DNA from: Rhabditophanes sp. KR3021
Taxonomy: Eukaryota; Nematoda; Chromadorea; Rhabditida; Alloionematidae
Assembly (NCBI GenBank): GCA_963281155.1
Contig: CAUJLY010000001.1
Coordinates: 5,518,001 to 5,582,000, forward strand
Direction: 5' to 3'
DNA: 64,000 bases
Below the pieces are notes generated by a model, which saw nothing but the letters and a program-made list of their open reading frames with translations, was not told the origin of the DNA and did not search any database. A program made the translations under genes and the position numbers. This document shows, in pieces, positions 45,360 to 56,971 of the stretch. Each line of letters opens with the position of its first letter. Within the stretch, counting starts at the first letter, position 1.

Positions 45360-46439
45360 GTCTAAATTAATGATGAATCTAAGAACACTTTTATCACTAG
45401 TTGTATTCGTTTAAATTTATTTGACGGCTTTTCTAGTTGAGACTAACTTTGGTATGCAGTTCATTTGAACACGCTTACCTACAACTATATCTCGATTCAT
45501 TTAATATCAAGATGACTACGGAATATAATAACAGTTGTGCCCCACACAGTCCATAATTATTTACTTCATCCAGTAAATTATATGGGACTGGCGAACGGCG
45601 AGTTCTATGAATTCAAGTCACGAGTAAATTAAAGAATAGATTTTATTAAACTATTTGATTAGAAACTAAATTAGACAATAATGATAACATTATACAATGG
45701 AAATGGCTTACCTATATATCATAGGCTAGTCACTTTACAATAGGAAATAAGCGTTGATTGTTGCTGTATATCTTTGTCAAAGCAAATGCGAAAGAAAGAT
45801 ATACCAGAATATAACTAATTCCAAGACTCAAATATAACGTCCCAATATAGGGGCTTTTTTTAGAAGAATCATCAACTGTAAGTTGAGTTATTGTTGGACA
45901 ATCTTGGGGGAAGTTATAAAAAATAGGATTGAATTAATTATTTTGATAAAACATATCCTTATTTGCCTATTATATCTAATAAAAATATTATTTAAATACA
46001 GTAAATTTCCTGTAGTTCGTTTGATGTTATTCTGTTCAATATGGAAAGAAAGATTATTAAAAATAAGTGACTATTGCACTACAAATGGTAATAAGTTTGT
46101 TTTACAAGCTTCATGTATTTTATTAAAAAGATTATTTAAGTTTAATCAAAAATTGAATAAGATTCTTTCATATAAATTATATTTTTTTGATATGAGTAAT
46201 TAATAGATACATCATTCGATTTACGCTTTTCGAGCAATACACGAAACCATTATAATAAATAAGAAAGACAAATATGTTGATAGATAATGTATAAAAAAAG
46301 ATTAATATAAAATAAGCAGAAACAAAGTGAATGCTCGGTCATCATAATTTAAGCACACTTCATGAATCGGTTCATTATACAACGTCAGGAATGATAAAAT
46401 AATAAAAGAAAAGCATTTAATTACCTAACTGAATATTAC
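45360..46439. other. Intergenic, no gene seen
   Basis: AT-rich; an open frame near 45883-46203 on the plus strand has random composition and no other support. Confidence 0.5.
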
Positions 46440-47281
46440 TCATTGTAAAGTCTTATTAAAGACTGGAAGTAAATCGAACCGAGGATTGTATGTCATCCTT
46501 TTAGCATAATAAACTCCATTAATAATCCTTATATTATTGTCATCAGGGTAAATAACTTCGCATGAATCTTGAGAGTCAGATCCACTGTCAACCTCTTTCT
46601 TGAATTCAATTTCTGATAATCTATCTATTTTTAACGCGGATATAGCTTTCAGATTTCTTTGAGACGAAGCAGGTGCGCTTTTTGTTATCCTGGTAGCAGT
46701 TGCCGAACTTCGTTTTGTATTTTTTGATTTGAAGATTGATTTCTGAAGAAGGTTCCTTTTTCGTGATCTCATTAGACATGCTTTTTCGGAAATATTTGTT
46801 TCTTCTGAATTCACTGTAGTTGTAGCTTGTGTCGGTGATTCAATTAGATGTCTTATTTGGGAAAGATGCGTTTGTTCAGTTTCTTCTAACTTTACTTTAC
46901 TGGTATCATTTGTTGGTTCAATGATTTTTGGCATTACCTTATTTCGATCATTGTGTAGTCCCGTTTTTTCCAACTTTACTTTATTTTTCAATTCTAAGTG
47001 ATTAATTTTTATTTTTGCTACTTTTTTAGCTTGTTCTACCTATAATAATACGTTTTTATTAGCATCCTAAATTGAGAATAGTAACTTACCTTGTTAAAAT
47101 AATTTTTTATACGTCTAAATGTATGAACCGTAGGATCTAAGAAAAGATTATGTTTCAAAAGATAGTGTTCACCAAGCATATCAAATGTAACAAATGAGTC
47201 TCTGCATTGGGACTGAGGACAATGGAACAGAAAATCATCGGAGAAGTGGCGTTTTTTAGAAGTATTTTTAGTCTTGCTCAT
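46440..47281 (-). CDS. Single C2H2 zinc-finger nuclear-type protein (263 aa)
   Basis: Exons 47090-47281 and 46440-47039, intron 50 bases. The N-terminus MSKTKNTSKKRHFSDDFLF leads into one C2H2-type finger, FHCPQSQCRDSFVTFDMLGE HYLLKH (C-x4-C-x12-H-x4-H). The rest is disordered, rich in Lys, Glu, Ser and Thr, with RSRKRNLLQKSIFKSKNTKR as a likely nuclear localisation signal and several short KVKLEET/KVKLEKT repeats. Near the C-terminus is an acidic patch with a possible SUMO-interaction-like CEVIYPDD. A single finger usually binds protein or weakly binds DNA. No named family recognised. Confidence 0.7.
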
Positions 47282-47915
47282 GATAGTTTCTAAAATAATT
47301 GAGATGTGAATCAAATGAAAAGATCTATATAAGTTGAATAAAAATGATATAATATATAATAGTACACGGTTTTATTAAAAGTGGTAAAATGTGGAATACA
47401 GAAGTTAATCTAAAGGTGGTTTATTGGTAAAAAAGATGTCCTTATAAAGGATACAAATAAAATGGTGTGAAAATATGAATAAATAGAGAACTTATATTCT
47501 CAATGGTCATCAAAAAGTTTATTAATATCTCTAGATAATGCATTTGCTTTTATTGATCATTGAATGTATATGCAATAGTATTATAATGCTTGATAAAAAG
47601 CTAGTTACGGACGTAAAAGTATTCTTGTTTTAATTAATAAAAAGAATGTTCTTAATTATCCGGCACACGTTTTAGCAACTTCTTTAACATGGAATTTGGT
47701 ATGACGAGTATTCTACAATAGATGTGTAGTATTGGCATCTTTTAACACAATCACTTTCAAGTAATTAGAAATAAATAAATACGTAAAACGGTGAATATTA
47801 ATCCTGATATCATTCATCTTTTGTTAAAAAATCATATTTATTTAATGCGATTTGAGTAATAACGAAGTTGCATTATTTATTGAATACTAAGTTTGTATAT
47901 GAAAATATCAATTGA
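47282..47915. other. Intergenic, no gene seen
   Basis: AT-rich region between the zinc-finger gene and the SRT pseudogene; nothing found. Confidence 0.5.
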
Positions 47916-48696
47916 TTATAATAGGACTTTATTTATATCATCCCCGATGCTGAAACATTCATCTGAATAAATGTGTGATTGACTTATATCATTCTTGAGA
48001 ATAGGTGTATGGTTTGATATTGTATTTTTCTTTGTAAACCAGTGCTTAATCGTATGTCTTAAACTTCTATTAAGAAATAAATACACGAGACCAGGAAATC
48101 TCACTACACATATCCAGGTTGTTTCTGTAAAAATTATAGACCACGGCGAGACATAAACAAATTGAATCAACGACATGTACATGATACCATATTCATAGTA
48201 CATATAAGAAGGGCTTGGAAAAAACTCTAATTGACCATCCGTCCTTAGATGCTGATAAATTAACAGATTTAAAAAAATAAGGGAAACTATTGTGTAAAGA
48301 AAAGTTATAGTTACAGCAAAAGGAATGTTATTTAAAGTATGAGAAATACTTTCAAATTCAGATATTTGAGGATAGCCGTAATAAGGACCAAATAGATATG
48401 AATTAGCCGAAGAAGAATGTACTGGATGTAGTGTGCAGGCAGCTAAGAAAGCCATAACTAACACCTATGAAAGTAACAAACCATGTTCTAAAATTGGCAA
48501 ATACAAAATGTGCTGCTTTTGGTGCAATTCTATCAAGAGATCTATTTAATGCTAATGCCACTGTTGAAAACGAATTTGTGCCCCAACTTCCAAATCCAAT
48601 TGATCCAAGTATAAAATTAAAGACTGGTTTGGAACAATAAATAGAACCACCACTAGTATTTAGCAAACCAGGAATTATAACTTGTAATATAATCAC
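47916..48696 (-). pseudogene. SRT-type chemoreceptor, 5' truncated and frameshifted
   Basis: Two overlapping minus-strand frames together give helices 3-7 of a nematode SRT receptor. The first (48696 to about 48460) has the YCSKP start of helix 3 and VALALNRSLDRIAP, the SRT form of the DRY region. The second (to 47916) has FGPYYGYPQISEFES and a C-terminal helix before SLRHTIKHWF. They overlap by one base too many near 48460: removing the extra G in ATAGG joins VTFI to VLVMAFL. Nothing upstream supplies helices 1-2; the tRNA-Tyr gene starts 54 bases away. Both faults suggest a pseudogene. Confidence 0.7.
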
Positions 48697-48749
48697 TATT
48701 TAAAATTGCTTACCTTAGTTAATCTTTTAGTTTAATGTGGCAAAAAGAT

Positions 48750-48835
48750 TCCGACCAACCGGATTTGAACCAGTGACCTAAGGATAACAGTGTTGACTCT
48801 ACAGTCCTCCGCTCTACCAACTGAGCTATGGTCGG
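48750..48835 (-). tRNA. tRNA-Tyr (GTA) with intron
   Basis: Full cloverleaf with CCGACCA/TGGTCGG acceptor stem, discriminator A, and GTTCAAAT T-loop. The anticodon GTA is followed by G37 and an intron of about 13 bases before the rest of the loop, as in eukaryotic tRNA-Tyr genes. The B box is GGTTCAAATCC. Confidence 0.95.
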
Positions 48836-49008
48836 TATGACTTGCAACCTTTCCAATCTATTTTAAAGTTTCAAAAACATATAAGAATTTAAACACATTA
48901 TAAAAATACAAAAATTAAGCGTAAATAAAAATACAAAAGTTAAACGTAGATGAAAAAATGTAAAATCAGTTTTGAAAATGAAAAAGAAATGAAAAAGATT
49001 AAAAAGTT

Positions 49009-49024
49009 CGCCACCGGTAGTGGA

Positions 49025-49082
<58 letters not shown>

Positions 49083-49084
49083 GC
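49009..49084 (-). tRNA. tRNA-Asn (GTT), with a 2-base insertion next to the T stem
   Basis: Acceptor GCCTCCG, D arm GCGC...GCGC, anticodon arm TTCGG/CCGAA around CTGTTAA, and T arm GGTGG/CCACT with TTCAAGT loop. Between the T stem and the 3' acceptor strand CGGTGGC there are two extra bases (AC), and the acceptor has one T-T mismatch. These changes make function doubtful; it may be a decayed copy. The anticodon reads Asn. Confidence 0.75.
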
Positions 49085-49175
49085 ATATAGTTGTAAAGTA
49101 CAAAATAATTAATGTAATTTATTCGCTTCAGTTTTATTAGAAGCAACTCGGGAATAATTAAACGTCTAGCTGTAA

Positions 49176-49249
49176 GCCGCCATAGCTCAGTCGGTTAGAG
49201 CGTGGGTCTAATAAGCCCAAGGTCGCAGGTTCGACCCCTGCTGGCGGCA
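49176..49249 (+). tRNA. tRNA-Ile (AAT)
   Basis: Complete 74-base cloverleaf: acceptor GCCGCCA/TGGCGGC, D arm GCTC/GAGC, anticodon stem TGGGT/GCCCA with loop CTAATAA, T arm GCAGG/CCTGC with TTCGACC, discriminator A. No mismatches. Confidence 0.97.
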
Positions 49250-49605
49250 ATAATTTTTTAAATAAATAACTCAGCATCAATTATTATTTTCATATTATTT
49301 AAATTGAGTCATCATACAACAAATGAGTTATTTAATTGTTCTACATAATTGTATGTTCAATAATATTATATTTAAATGATTTATCATCTTTTTTAAATGC
49401 ATTTGATATTAAAGTACTATTAAATATTATTATCCTGCAATGTTTACGATAGTTTCATTTTCCTCATAAAATACTAACAATTATTGCTATTTGGATATCC
49501 AAATATTTCAAAAAATATTATGATGCATTCAGTTATAACAGCGTGTAAGCGTTTTTGATGATGTATTTATTTGATTAAGCCTTAACAAGTACAACAATTT
49601 TGTGG

Positions 49606-49613
49606 TATAAAAG
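49606..49613 (+). promoter_or_regulatory. TATA box for the Cys-peptide gene
   Basis: TATAAAAG lies 65 bases before ATG 49671 but only 13 before ATG 49626. A start site about 30 bases downstream would leave out the first ATG, which supports the 49671 start. Confidence 0.45.
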
Positions 49614-49670
49614 CCGTTAACATTTATGTTTAATAACACTCATAATTTTCCCGAAGCTATAATCGTTCCA

Positions 49671-49850
49671 ATGATTCACTACTTTCTCGTTGCTTGCATG
49701 TTCTTGATGCTGATGTCAAATGGTTTTTGCCAATACTATGATTATGAATATCCCGTCTGTGGTCCGTGCGAGGACCTTATCACAGTTGGCATCCCACCAA
49801 CTTACGTATGCCAAGTAAATCTTCTTTGTTCCCTACTCGGGAAGAAATAA
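49671..49850 (+). CDS. Small secreted peptide with four Cys (59 aa)
   Basis: Single exon. The preferred start MIHYFLVACMFLMLMSNGFC gives a clean signal peptide; an upstream in-frame ATG at 49626 adds 15 unlikely residues and sits too near the TATA box. The mature chain of about 39 residues starts Gln-Tyr-Tyr and has four cysteines: CGPC, then one in TYVC and one in LLC, spacing C-x2-C-x13-C-x5-C. It ends in LLGKK, which could be a Gly-Lys-Lys amidation signal. No family recognised; it could be a disulfide-bonded peptide of the cuticle, gut or nervous system. Confidence 0.6.
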   Translation: MIHYFLVACMFLMLMSNGFCQYYDYEYPVCGPCEDLITVGIPPTYVCQVNLLCSLLGKK

Positions 49851-50028
49851 TTTCAATATTCGGACGAAGTTATGAAAATAAATATGATTAAATTGTTTTT
49901 TTAAGTGTATGACATTTAAAATTAACTTTTATATAAATAAAGCATAATTGTTTATTCTTTTGTTAAATTGAAAATATTTACTTAAAATGAAAGTTTAAAT
50001 AGTATTTATAACTTAGTATGTCTTGTTA

Positions 50029-52377
50029 TTAATCAGTAACCATTGGCTCCTCCGCTGGATTTCCGACTGTTTCTTTAGATGAGGACGTTTCATTATAATT
50101 TTGACAATTTTTAGCTCCAATATCTTTAGCCTCAGAGTCATACAATTCGCCATCGTCTTGAATCAATTTGTCAGTAACGGTGTGATGGAGTCTGACGTCA
50201 GGATCAGCGAGATCAGCTTGAATTTTGTCTAATTCTCTGTAGTCAATTGCAGGCTCTAGTTGTGTGTGAATCTGAACGCTTGGAACATGTTCTAATTCTT
50301 TCAAGTTAGATAACACCTTAGTTCTAATACTGTCCAAATAATGGGCATCGTTTTCGTCTTTAGCAGATGATGGATCAATGTGAAGCTCATACGAGGGCCC
50401 GAAGTATTCAAAAAAGTCATTGCATGGGAGGTTGTTTGAAATTTCTTGACCCTTTCCGAGAGCAAGAGCGGTTTCATATGTCCAACAGCGCGAGACATTC
50501 CTATAAATTAAACAATGTAATAGGCAAGAATGAAGTTACTGATTCTAATGAGTTTGTACAAAATAAAAAAGTCTTTTTTTGTAAATATCAATTATATATC
50601 TGGAGGTTATCCAAGTAAAATTGCTCTAATAGAGAATTCTTTCCTATGTCACTTAAGCTAACTGAAAATCAAAAATACCTTGGCGTGTAGCCACCACCTC
50701 CAAGCACTACTAGTGGGATATTGTATTTCCGAAAGAATTCGAGACAGGCGCCATGTCCGCGAAGTGTAAGATTGAATGAGCCGAGTCTGTCTCCATTAAT
50801 TGAATCTGCCCCGCATTGCAAAACCTATAATGTACACATTAGTATTTAAATTATCATTTAATATTGGCATATTGACTTTATATCTAATAGAATGATTTGA
50901 GCCATAATAACTGCTTTTAATTTATTATGACAGGCTTTGTAGGAAATAATGATAAAGAAAACTTACCACAACCGACGGCGCAAATGTTTCCATGACCTTG
51001 GTCATAATAGGAACAAACATGGATTGATAAGATTCGTCAGTTATACCATCTTTTAGAGGTACATTAACACTATATTTCATCCCTTTGCCAAAGCCAATAT
51101 CCTCAATACCTCCAGTTCCGGGGAAGAAATTTCCGTACTTGTGTAGAGAAACAGTCATGACACGGTCCGTTGTAAAAAATGCTTCCTCTACCCCATCTCC
51201 GTGATGCACATCAATGTCTACATAGAGAACTCTTTTATGATATTTGAGCAGTTCAAGGATGCCCAAAACAATATCATTTGTATAGCAAAAGCCAGATGCC
51301 TCAGCTTTCTTTGCATGGTGCAAACCCCCCATCCAATTGATTACGATATCACTATCTTGGCGATTAATACGAGCAGCAGCTGCCAGAGTCCCACCTACAG
51401 ATAGCTGACAGAATTCATAAAGACCATCGAAAACTGGGCAATCTTCAAGAACATTAAATTTATTCATTTCTTCAGCGTAATAGGTCTTGAAGTTTTCGGG
51501 AGTTGACTCTTTTAAAAAAATTAAATAGTCTGTGGTATGAAATTTATTCATGTCCTCGAAACTAGCAGCGTAGGGGCGAAAAACGTTCAAGTGTCTGAAA
51601 CCAAAGTGTAAAAATTTACCAATAAGAACAATATCTTAGATATAATCTTTTTGAGATATCCAATAAAATATAATTAATACCTGTAAAGCCCGTATCCAAG
51701 AAGCAAGTGATGCGTCATCCGCATTCTGTTTGGTTTCATCACATGCGATTGACTAAAATAAAGATTTATTTACTAGTCCATAGAAACAAAGTCGACATAA
51801 TCGAATTTCCGACAACTGTACAGACCCTATATTTTAGCTCGAAATACTATAAAGCCGATATTACAGGCTAGTCAATGTGAAGCAACCTCAGTAAATAATA
51901 GCTTGACATAATGCCAACTCAAATTCAAAAAATTGAAGAGCAATATAAGGAATGATAAAACCACTCATTCTACACTAGAGCTTAGACCCGTTTCCTGATT
52001 TACGAAATACCGATTAGACAATAATTTAATTAATTTTTAGAGCTATAAGTTCATCGTTTAGAGCGTTGTCCTAATGAATCAGTGGGAAACTAAGAGTGCG
52101 CCGTTTCTTTTTACAAAAAATGTCGGTGTAAATATCTACAAACACATTTTATTTTTCTGTGGAGTTCTAGTAAAGTTGAGTTATCTTAGTGTCAATTTTA
52201 TTATGTCGACTCTGTTTTTTCACTTATCAGTGTTGATTTTGTTTGTGTAAATACCCGTAGTAGAAATTTCCAATGGCCGCTAAGAAAAATTCAATTATTT
52301 TTTAGATGTTTTGTAAACTTACAATCATAATAGTATGAAACCTTTCTTTTGTAATGCTCTCCAGTTACCATCGACAT
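50029..52377 (-). CDS. hda-1: Class I histone deacetylase, HDAC1/2 type
   Basis: Six exons: 52323-52377, a 25-base exon 52255-52279, 51681-51752, 50967-51594, 50679-50824 and 50029-50500. Exon 1 encodes [18 protein letters not shown]; the micro-exon supplies SAIGNFYYG; exon 3 [14 protein letters not shown]. All catalytic parts follow: [52 protein letters not shown], and [19 protein letters not shown] with the catalytic Tyr. The C-terminal tail is acidic and disordered, ending EEPMVTD. The enzyme removes acetyl groups from histone lysines in NuRD/Sin3-type nuclear complexes. All splice junctions are GT-AG and in frame. The symbol follows the closest C. elegans class I gene. Confidence 0.95.
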
Positions 52378-52911
52378 CTTGTTATTTGTAAATATAAAAA
52401 GTGTAGTTAATTAATTGTTTTAGATTTGTGTTATTATGTTTATCTGTGGAGATGCAAAAGTTTGCTGGATGGAAATTGGTAAAACGTCATATAAGCTTTG
52501 AGTACGTTGTTCATTACGTGTTGATGATTTTTAAAAAGGAAGTAAATAAATGGCAAGTGATGATTTCATATTACATGTGAAATATTTAAACTTTGATGAG
52601 AGTGAATCATTAATATCCGATAAGCAGACCACAAATCCGTATAAGCCTAAATCTAACAAATAGTTCGTGTCATTAATTTTGACAATTTACATGCATCCAC
52701 TTACAACAACTCATATTTCAATAATATTCTAAGTTTGTTGTTCAAATTAATAAATATTCACAATTAATTGTTTCTATTTCCAACTAACAATATTTAAATT
52801 AGCAAATATTTAAAATTAATAAACACTCCAAGTTGCCACGACAACGGTGCATTTTCATATTGAACAAAATTGCTATCATACCATTCACATTACCTATTTT
52901 TGACAGCAACT
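52378..52911. other. Divergent promoter region
   Basis: Between HDAC (minus) and the glycoprotein gene (plus). It contains two small overlapping ORFs (52452-52583 and 52550-52663) with no convincing support. Confidence 0.5.
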
Positions 52912-53580
52912 ATGCTCAACTTTAAAAACTGTATATTTTTGTTTACAACGATTTTAATTATCTATCGTACGCAGAATGCTCAGGCAGATGACTTAAATAG
53001 TGGGGCTGAATTGGGAGTAAATGGTAATGTTACAGATGGCACAAATACTAAAAATATAATCAATTTGCTTAACTCGTCATACCCGCTTAATGCCGAACCT
53101 TCGTTAAATAACACCGCTTTAGATGTTTTTAACACAGAAATAATTAATAACATAAGCACACCTTTTTATAATAATTCCTTTGTCAATATTCCTACTCACG
53201 TTTTATCAAGTCTTGAAAATATCTCATTAAGTAATGCAACTAATAATACTGAGAATGCCTTAGTTTCACCTTTACTTAACAATTCTAATGAATTATTTAA
53301 TGCTTCAGGAAAATTGAATATCACCTATCCATTACCAGTCCAACAATCTGCTGCAATTTTCAGCGATGGAAATAAAAACGGAACTTTGTTTAAGACGACA
53401 GCTTTTCTTACTCCACAAGAAGTCCTTAATCGAAACAATGATCATCAAGTACTCCAATTCGCCAACACGGCTAATACTGCTGATAAACAACAAATTTCAA
53501 TCATCGGTAGTGACACAAATGCTACAATCACGAAAGTTCAAAATGGTCTATCTATTAGCGCATCCAGCTCATTTCAATAA
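52912..53580 (+). CDS. Secreted Asn-rich, heavily N-glycosylated protein (222 aa)
   Basis: Single exon from ATG 52912. Signal peptide NCIFLFTTILIIYRTQNAQA. The mature protein has about 13 N-x-S/T sequons in 200 residues (for example NVT, NSS, NIS, NAT, NGT), almost no charged patches and no cysteines. Composition is dominated by Asn, Ser, Thr and Leu. This fits a heavily glycosylated extracellular or surface-coat protein; no family recognised. An upstream extension to 52870 uses a non-ATG start and is dropped. Confidence 0.7.
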   Translation: MLNFKNCIFLFTTILIIYRTQNAQADDLNSGAELGVNGNVTDGTNTKNIINLLNSSYPLNAEPSLNNTALDVFNTEIINNISTPFYNNSFVNIPTHVLSSLENISLSNATNNTENALVSPLLNNSNELFNASGKLNITYPLPVQQSAAIFSDGNKNGTLFKTTAFLTPQEVLNRNNDHQVLQFANTANTADKQQISIIGSDTNATITKVQNGLSISASSSFQ

Positions 53581-54795
53581 ATTGTCATTAACCACGTAAA
53601 CTTTAATCTATACAATCATTTTTATTAAAGTTGTACTTATCATACATTCATTTATTACTACAACATTCATAATTCCCTACTTTGTTGGTTAAATGTGTTA
53701 ACAATCTACTTGGAGATTATTGAAAATAAACCTTGTTGTAAAAAATAGTGTAGTTTTTATTTTTTAATCGTGAGTAAGATAATTTAATAAAAATATTGAA
53801 TAATAATGATAAAAAGTGTCATTTTTATTTTTAATCACTGAATATGTAAATTAAGGAAAATATTGAATAATGATAAAATATGTAATATATGCATTACATA
53901 ATTAACAATTTTGCCACTTGCACATTTCAACCTTGAAAAAATAAGCATGAGCAAAGTATTGTAAATTTTTAATATGAAATTGACATTCAACTTAATAAAA
54001 TCACATAATCATGCTGTTGCTATAAGATTTTTCCACCAAAAAAGATGTTTTACAGCTTAACTTCGCGTTGTTATCAGACGCATACCAAAATATTGCTTAA
54101 ATTTTATTTTGCCATAAGTGTAATGCAGGCTTCAATTGCTCGAATGTAATAATCTTTTTCCCTTATTTACGTCACAGCAGTACAAATCTTTATTTATTAA
54201 TATACCTTTTCATTCTTTGTTAAAAGTGGCACACATCTCACTATATCAAGCATTATAATGTCATCTAGTTTTGTGTGAAATTTGCCTTTAATTAAATGTG
54301 CTCATTATTTTCACAGTTGTCTCTTTACGGCTTGAAAGTCTCTTTGACACCTCTTTACTTTCAAGCTATCTATTTTCACAACAACATATGTGGCCGAGTA
54401 AGCTTCAGGCAAAAGGGCAGTGTTATTTCTGAAATAAAATGCTAGTTACAAATTATATGGGCACCTCTTCATGATAATCTGATGGTCATATCAAGGTATT
54501 ATCTTTAGTCATGTGGTTAATATGTTTGGCATGACTAGATATTTACTTTGCTAAGATTGCTGGATTTATCTCCTATCTTCTATTTTATTTCATAACATTT
54601 TAATATATCATATGTATATGGGAGATATATACGTTAATTTAAACTATTGTATTAAATAACCTCTGTTTTATACAAATGAGTTTCTAATTTGTCAAATCAA
54701 GTTTTTGCATACTGATTTGGCACTTTATAAACTCCATTGTTTAAAGGAAGAACAATTTAATAAATATTTATTTTATTATTAAGGGGTAATGTTAC
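53581..54795. other. Intergenic with degenerate tandem repeat
   Basis: 1.2 kb between convergent genes, AT-rich. Apart from the repeat at 53745-53880 nothing was found. Confidence 0.5.
53745..53880. repeat. Two-copy degenerate direct repeat, about 65-75 bases
   Basis: Two neighbouring copies share TTTTTATTTTTAATC at the start and AAAATATTGAATAATGATAA at the end, with differences between. Confidence 0.65.
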
Positions 54796-56971
54796 TTATA
54801 TAACGTCATTAGTATATACGACTTTTTTCTTAATACTGAACAATACAACTACTAAAATAACATATGTGCTTGCAAATGTTATTAACATAATTGAAATCTT
54901 TTGATTTGCCACGTTTTTAAACGATTCCAAAATGCTTTCTATTCCAAATACACAAGTAATTTGCTTTCTTGACCACGCATTGCCATTATCATTTAAGTTG
55001 TTATTGTTTATGTGGTTGTTTACGTATTCATTGGCGTGATGATTAACGTCATCTTCTAATTCCTTATATCGAGTTCCAATATTATCACCTTCGTTGAGAT
55101 CTTTCCATTGCATGTTGTCGTTTTGTAATTTCTAAATCACATAAGATTAAATATTTGAAGTGTAAATTACACTTACGTTATTATTACTAGAGTTGACCAA
55201 AAAGATTATAAATACAATGATAAATATTGTTCTGACGAGTGTTATAATAAATTGGATAAATTGTAACTTGCGCCACGAATACTCTTGATGGCTTGTATTT
55301 GATCCCATATGTCTAATAAAATCTGACGTGTCATTTTTGCATTTATGGTGAGATTTTTTGTTTGTTGTTGAGAAAAGTGCCATAATTAAAAATTGATCTA
55401 GGAATAGTGACAATCCAATCATTGTTATGAATAGTTCTTCTTTCAACCAGCTTTCATTATTATACCCTGCAATGCAAATCATTTAGATAAGGAGATTTAT
55501 ACAATGCAAAAAATGTAATTAAAATGGATCTAAAAAACTCATTTACTTTGATGGTAAATGCATTGAGCCAGTATCTCGTTTTTTGACTTACACTGGTACG
55601 ATAAAATTGAAGTAATGATGATTTGCGTAAAAAACAGCAATGTAAGAAATTTCCAAATAACTTTTTGTACAAAGAAACAGATAAGTATTACAGCAAAGGC
55701 TATAATCGCTAAAACTCCATATCTCGTAAAAACCAAATCGGCACAATGATAATCCAATACAAAATAATTAGTTTTTAACTTTGACAATGTTTTGAAAAAA
55801 AATTCCGTTTGAATGACATATGAAATTGTGAAGTTCAAATATCTAAGAAGAGTATAAATAAACTAAAGATTAGACTTACATTGCCATTGTAATAAAAATA
55901 TAATTCAAACAACCCTCTTGAGTATTTTTTTCATGATGGATGTATGTATCTTGATGATCATAATCCATTATTTCACTTCTCACATCCGCTTCAGATGCCT
56001 CGTCATTTTTTAATAATGGATCCTAAATAAATATCCAAAGACATGTTACTCTTTTTGGTTATAAATAAATTTACGTTTTTATAAAAAACATTTTCGACAA
56101 TTGCTTTTCCATGATAATCAACTTTTCTCGCTATTTGTCGTAAACATTTTGTAAAGTAGTAGTGACTTTGTTTTTGTTTTAAATAAGATCTTGATTCATA
56201 CGCAAAACTAAAATTAGTAAATTAAATTGCTATTATTTGCAAAAAAGCACATACGTTAAAAATAATAACAGTAAAACAAGTTCTGATATGGCAGAGACAC
56301 AAAAAACCATTTTTGCATCCAAATTGAAATATGCACTCAAAGATAGTAAAGTCAAACTTAAAAATTTAGATCCATTGATAAGGAAATTGAGTCTATCGAA
56401 TACAAAGGATGAATGACACCAGTCAATTATTATTATAACACCATATTGCAGTATAAATCCGCTGCTAAAGCCAATAACTAACTTTGCAATATTAAAGGTT
56501 ATAAATCCGGACACTGTCAAAGCAGAAATTTTGCCTATCAAAGATACCAAAAGACCAAGTGTAAATAACTTCTTTGGAGAGAAAGATGGGAAGTATTTTT
56601 GAGATACAATATAAATTAAAAAAAGAGATACATTTTGACCAATAAAATAAGCTAATTGAGATATATATGGGACGATTTGAGGAGAGCATATCCAATGGTT
56701 TGATATTTCAGAATAAAAATAACTGTCAGAAATTGAGTAATTGCTTGATTTATAATTTGAGATAAATGTATTTGAGCAATCTACTTGGAAATTTTGTTTC
56801 GTTAATAGTATACTATTGTCAAATACTTGAACAGTACTAAATATTATAATGATTATGGTATTCTAAAATATTACAGTTACATAAATTAGATAATTAGAAA
56901 GTTACCTGAATTTTAAATCCTTTGCCTGATTTACCACTTAACTTTAAAATGGAATCATCCAAGGATTCCAT
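54796..56971 (-). CDS. Divergent SLC22-like (organic ion) MFS transporter
   Basis: Seven exons: 56906-56971, 56255-56862, 56075-56207, 55880-56022, 55592-55842, 55177-55466 and 54796-55131; 608 aa, all junctions GT-AG and in frame. After helix 1 comes a large extracellular loop with Cys and sequons (FQVDCSNTFISNYKSSNYS), as in SLC22, then HWICSPQIVPYISQLAYFIGQ, the SLC22 helix-2 start. The MFS signature between helices 2-3 (normally GxxxDRxGR) reads YIVSQKYFPSFSPKK, and the helix-4 RxxG-type motif is IAKLVIGFSSGF. Later helices continue to the end, with a long Asn-rich loop (NNHINNNNLNDNGN). It may be a transporter with changed gating or a receptor-like relative. Substrate unknown. Confidence 0.7.

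Noticed and set aside
45883..46203. 106-codon open frame on the plus strand
   Set aside because: Composition is that of random AT-rich DNA (Leu, Ile, Lys, Phe); no splice or domain support.
52452..52663. Two overlapping small ORFs (about 43 and 37 codons) starting at 52452 and 52550
   Set aside because: They overlap in different frames in a divergent promoter region and have no recognisable features.
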